A DNA stretch of 64,000 nucleotides from Paraburkholderia sp. DHOC27 (GTDB taxonomy: Bacteria > Pseudomonadota > Gammaproteobacteria > Burkholderiales > Burkholderiaceae): assembly GCF_003429005.1 (NCBI RefSeq), contig NZ_QVQV01000002.1, positions 248,001 to 312,000 of the forward strand, given 5' to 3'. The notes under the pieces were generated by a model, which searched no databases, was not told the DNA's origin, and saw only the letters and a list, made by a program, of their open reading frames with translations. Of this stretch, positions 62,860-64,000 are shown one piece after another (position 1 is the stretch's first letter; every line of letters begins with the position of its first letter). The position numbers were made by a program, and so were the translations under genes.

Positions 62860-64000
62860 TTATTCGCGCTGCAGGACGTAGCGTCCAGGCGCGGCCTCGA
62901 TCACAGGATGATCCGCCGAGCCGGCCTGCGCCTTCGGCTTGACCTTCTTGCCGCCGTACTGATCCAGCCAGCGCGTCCATTCGGGCCACCAGCTGCCGGG
63001 CACCTCGGTGGCCTGTTCGAACCAGTCGTCGGGGCTCTCCGGCAAATGCTTGCCGTCGCCCTTGAGCACCCAGTAGTTGCGCTTGTTCTTGGCCGGCGGA
63101 TTGATCACGCCGGCAATGTGACCCGATGCGCCCAGCACGAATTCGAGCGGGCCCGTCAGCAACGGCACGGAGGCATACGCCGTGTGCCACGGCACGATAT
63201 GGTCTTCGCGGGAACCGTAAATGAAGGTCGGCACGTCGATGGACGACAGGTCGATTTTCTCGCCGCACACCGTGAGCGCATTCGGCTCACGCAGACGATT
63301 CTCCAGATAGGTATTGCGCAGATACCAGACGTACATCGGGCCGGGCAAGCTGGTCGAATCGCTGTTCCAGTACAGCAGGTCGAACGGCATCGGCGTGCGA
63401 CCCTTTAGATAGTTATCGACGACATAGTTCCACACCAGATCGTTCGGGCGCAGGAACGAGAACGCGTTGGCGAATTCGACACCACGCATCAATCCTGCCG
63501 GCGCCCCGCTCTTGCCGCCGATAGTCTGCTCACGCATCTGCACGTGCGCTTCGTCGACGAATACGTCGAGCACACCCGTGTCCGAAAAGTCGAGCATGGC
63601 GGTGAGCAGCGTCATCGAAGCAGCCGGATGTTCGCCACGCGCCGCCGCGACGGCGAGCGCGGTAGCGAGCATCGTGCCGCCGACGCAGAAGCCGAGCGTG
63701 TTGATCTGTTCGCGACCGCTGATCTCACGCACGGTGTCGATGGCAGTGAGCACGCCCTGGTCGATGTAGTTGTCCCACGTCTTGTGAGCCACCGACGCAT
63801 CGGCGTTGCGCCACGAAACCAGGAACACCTGCTGACCGGACTCGAGGCTGTGCGCGACCAGCGAGTTCTCCGGTTGCAGATCGAGGATGTAGTACTTGTT
63901 GATGCATGGCGGCACGATGAGCAGCGGCCGCTCGCGCACGGTGGCCGTGCGCGGCTTGTACTGGATCAACTGGATCAGGTCGTTCTCGAACACCACCGAG
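62860..64000 (-). CDS. phaC: Class I poly(3-hydroxyalkanoate) synthase PhaC (partial, runs off right edge)
   Basis: The last 380 or so residues of the synthase; the gene begins beyond 64000 and the frame is open there. The lipase-like box GFCVGGT contains the catalytic Cys. SREDHIVPW has the catalytic Asp region, and SGHIAGVINPP holds the catalytic His. VPPCINKYYILDL and WNSDSTSLPGPMY are class I signatures. It polymerises 3-hydroxybutyryl-CoA at the granule surface. Confidence 0.96.
   Translation of the reverse strand, partial: SVVFENDLIQLIQYKPRTATVRERPLLIVPPCINKYYILDLQPENSLVAHSLESGQQVFLVSWRNADASVAHKTWDNYIDQGVLTAIDTVREISGREQINTLGFCVGGTMLATALAVAAARGEHPAASMTLLTAMLDFSDTGVLDVFVDEAHVQMREQTIGGKSGAPAGLMRGVEFANAFSFLRPNDLVWNYVVDNYLKGRTPMPFDLLYWNSDSTSLPGPMYVWYLRNTYLENRLREPNALTVCGEKIDLSSIDVPTFIYGSREDHIVPWHTAYASVPLLTGPLEFVLGASGHIAGVINPPAKNKRNYWVLKGDGKHLPESPDDWFEQATEVPGSWWPEWTRWLDQYGGKKVKPKAQAGSADHPVIEAAPGRYVLQRE

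Noticed and set aside
1..64000. CRISPR array, prophage or insertion sequence
   Set aside because: No regularly spaced direct repeats with unique spacers, no cas, integrase or transposase genes, and no phage structural genes were found. The inverted-repeat element at 26.3-27.2 kb was considered as an insertion sequence but has no transposase.

Overview
The window is GC-rich, gene-dense chromosomal DNA. Its gene content and protein sequences point to a betaproteobacterium of the Burkholderiaceae, most likely Paraburkholderia or Burkholderia. The main clues are a phaC-phaA-phaB-phaR polyhydroxybutyrate locus with a BktB-type thiolase close by, a tig-clpP-clpX-lon-hupB-ppiD proteostasis block, and ompR-envZ, mscL, fetAB and Ku/LigD genes of the type usual in that family. 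No phage, integrase, transposase gene, plasmid function or CRISPR array was found. The genus assignment is inference from remembered protein families, not from a search.

Layout. Positions 1-5.0 kb hold the end of the NAD(P)HX repair enzyme, pgi, an orphan YbbA-type ATPase divergent from tesA, and a small lipoprotein. From 5.1 to 14.4 kb, all on the minus strand, comes the protein quality-control block: tig, clpP, clpX, lon, hupB, tRNA-Val, tRNA-Asp, ppiD (in transcription order), split into separate units by clear terminators. From 14.8 to 18.9 kb are glycerate kinase, a MarR regulator, a ketopantoate-reductase homologue, a divergent squalene-synthase-fold protein and tRNA-Leu. From 19.0 to 22.5 kb is an exported DUF1501/DUF1800 pair with a small exported protein. 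From 22.6 to 26.3 kb are ompR-envZ, with a candidate OmpR box upstream, and ahpC-ahpD, with a promoter overlapped by a palindrome.

Between ahpD and ispF lies the most unusual structure in the window: an approximately 0.75-0.85 kb gene-free element built from two approximately 165 bp inverted arms around a 0.37 kb core, each arm carrying its own hairpin. Beyond it are ispF-ispD and mfd, then an ArgE-like deacylase, a threonine-dehydratase-like enzyme and mscL. A three-gene signalling cluster (CHASE3-type kinase, output-less receiver, hybrid kinase) occupies 35.2-39.6 kb.

From 40 to 48 kb are an orphan protein, a large AsmA-family protein, a FetAB-type exporter, an exported protein, and an MDR-type oxidoreductase divergent from a LysR regulator. 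From 48 to 52.3 kb is the Ku-LigD end-joining pair with a small disordered protein downstream. From 52.7 to 59.3 kb are serB, a cystathionine-lyase-like enzyme, an exported protein, bktB, a KDG-kinase-like gene and rimO. The window closes with phaR, phaB, phaA and the C-terminal part of phaC, which runs off the right edge.

Functional picture: most genes are core housekeeping. The parts that ordinary annotation explains least are the 26.3-27.2 kb inverted-repeat element, the DUF1501/DUF1800 exported module, the squalene-synthase-fold protein without its aspartate motifs, and several intergenic triplicated or helically phased 10-14 bp repeats.
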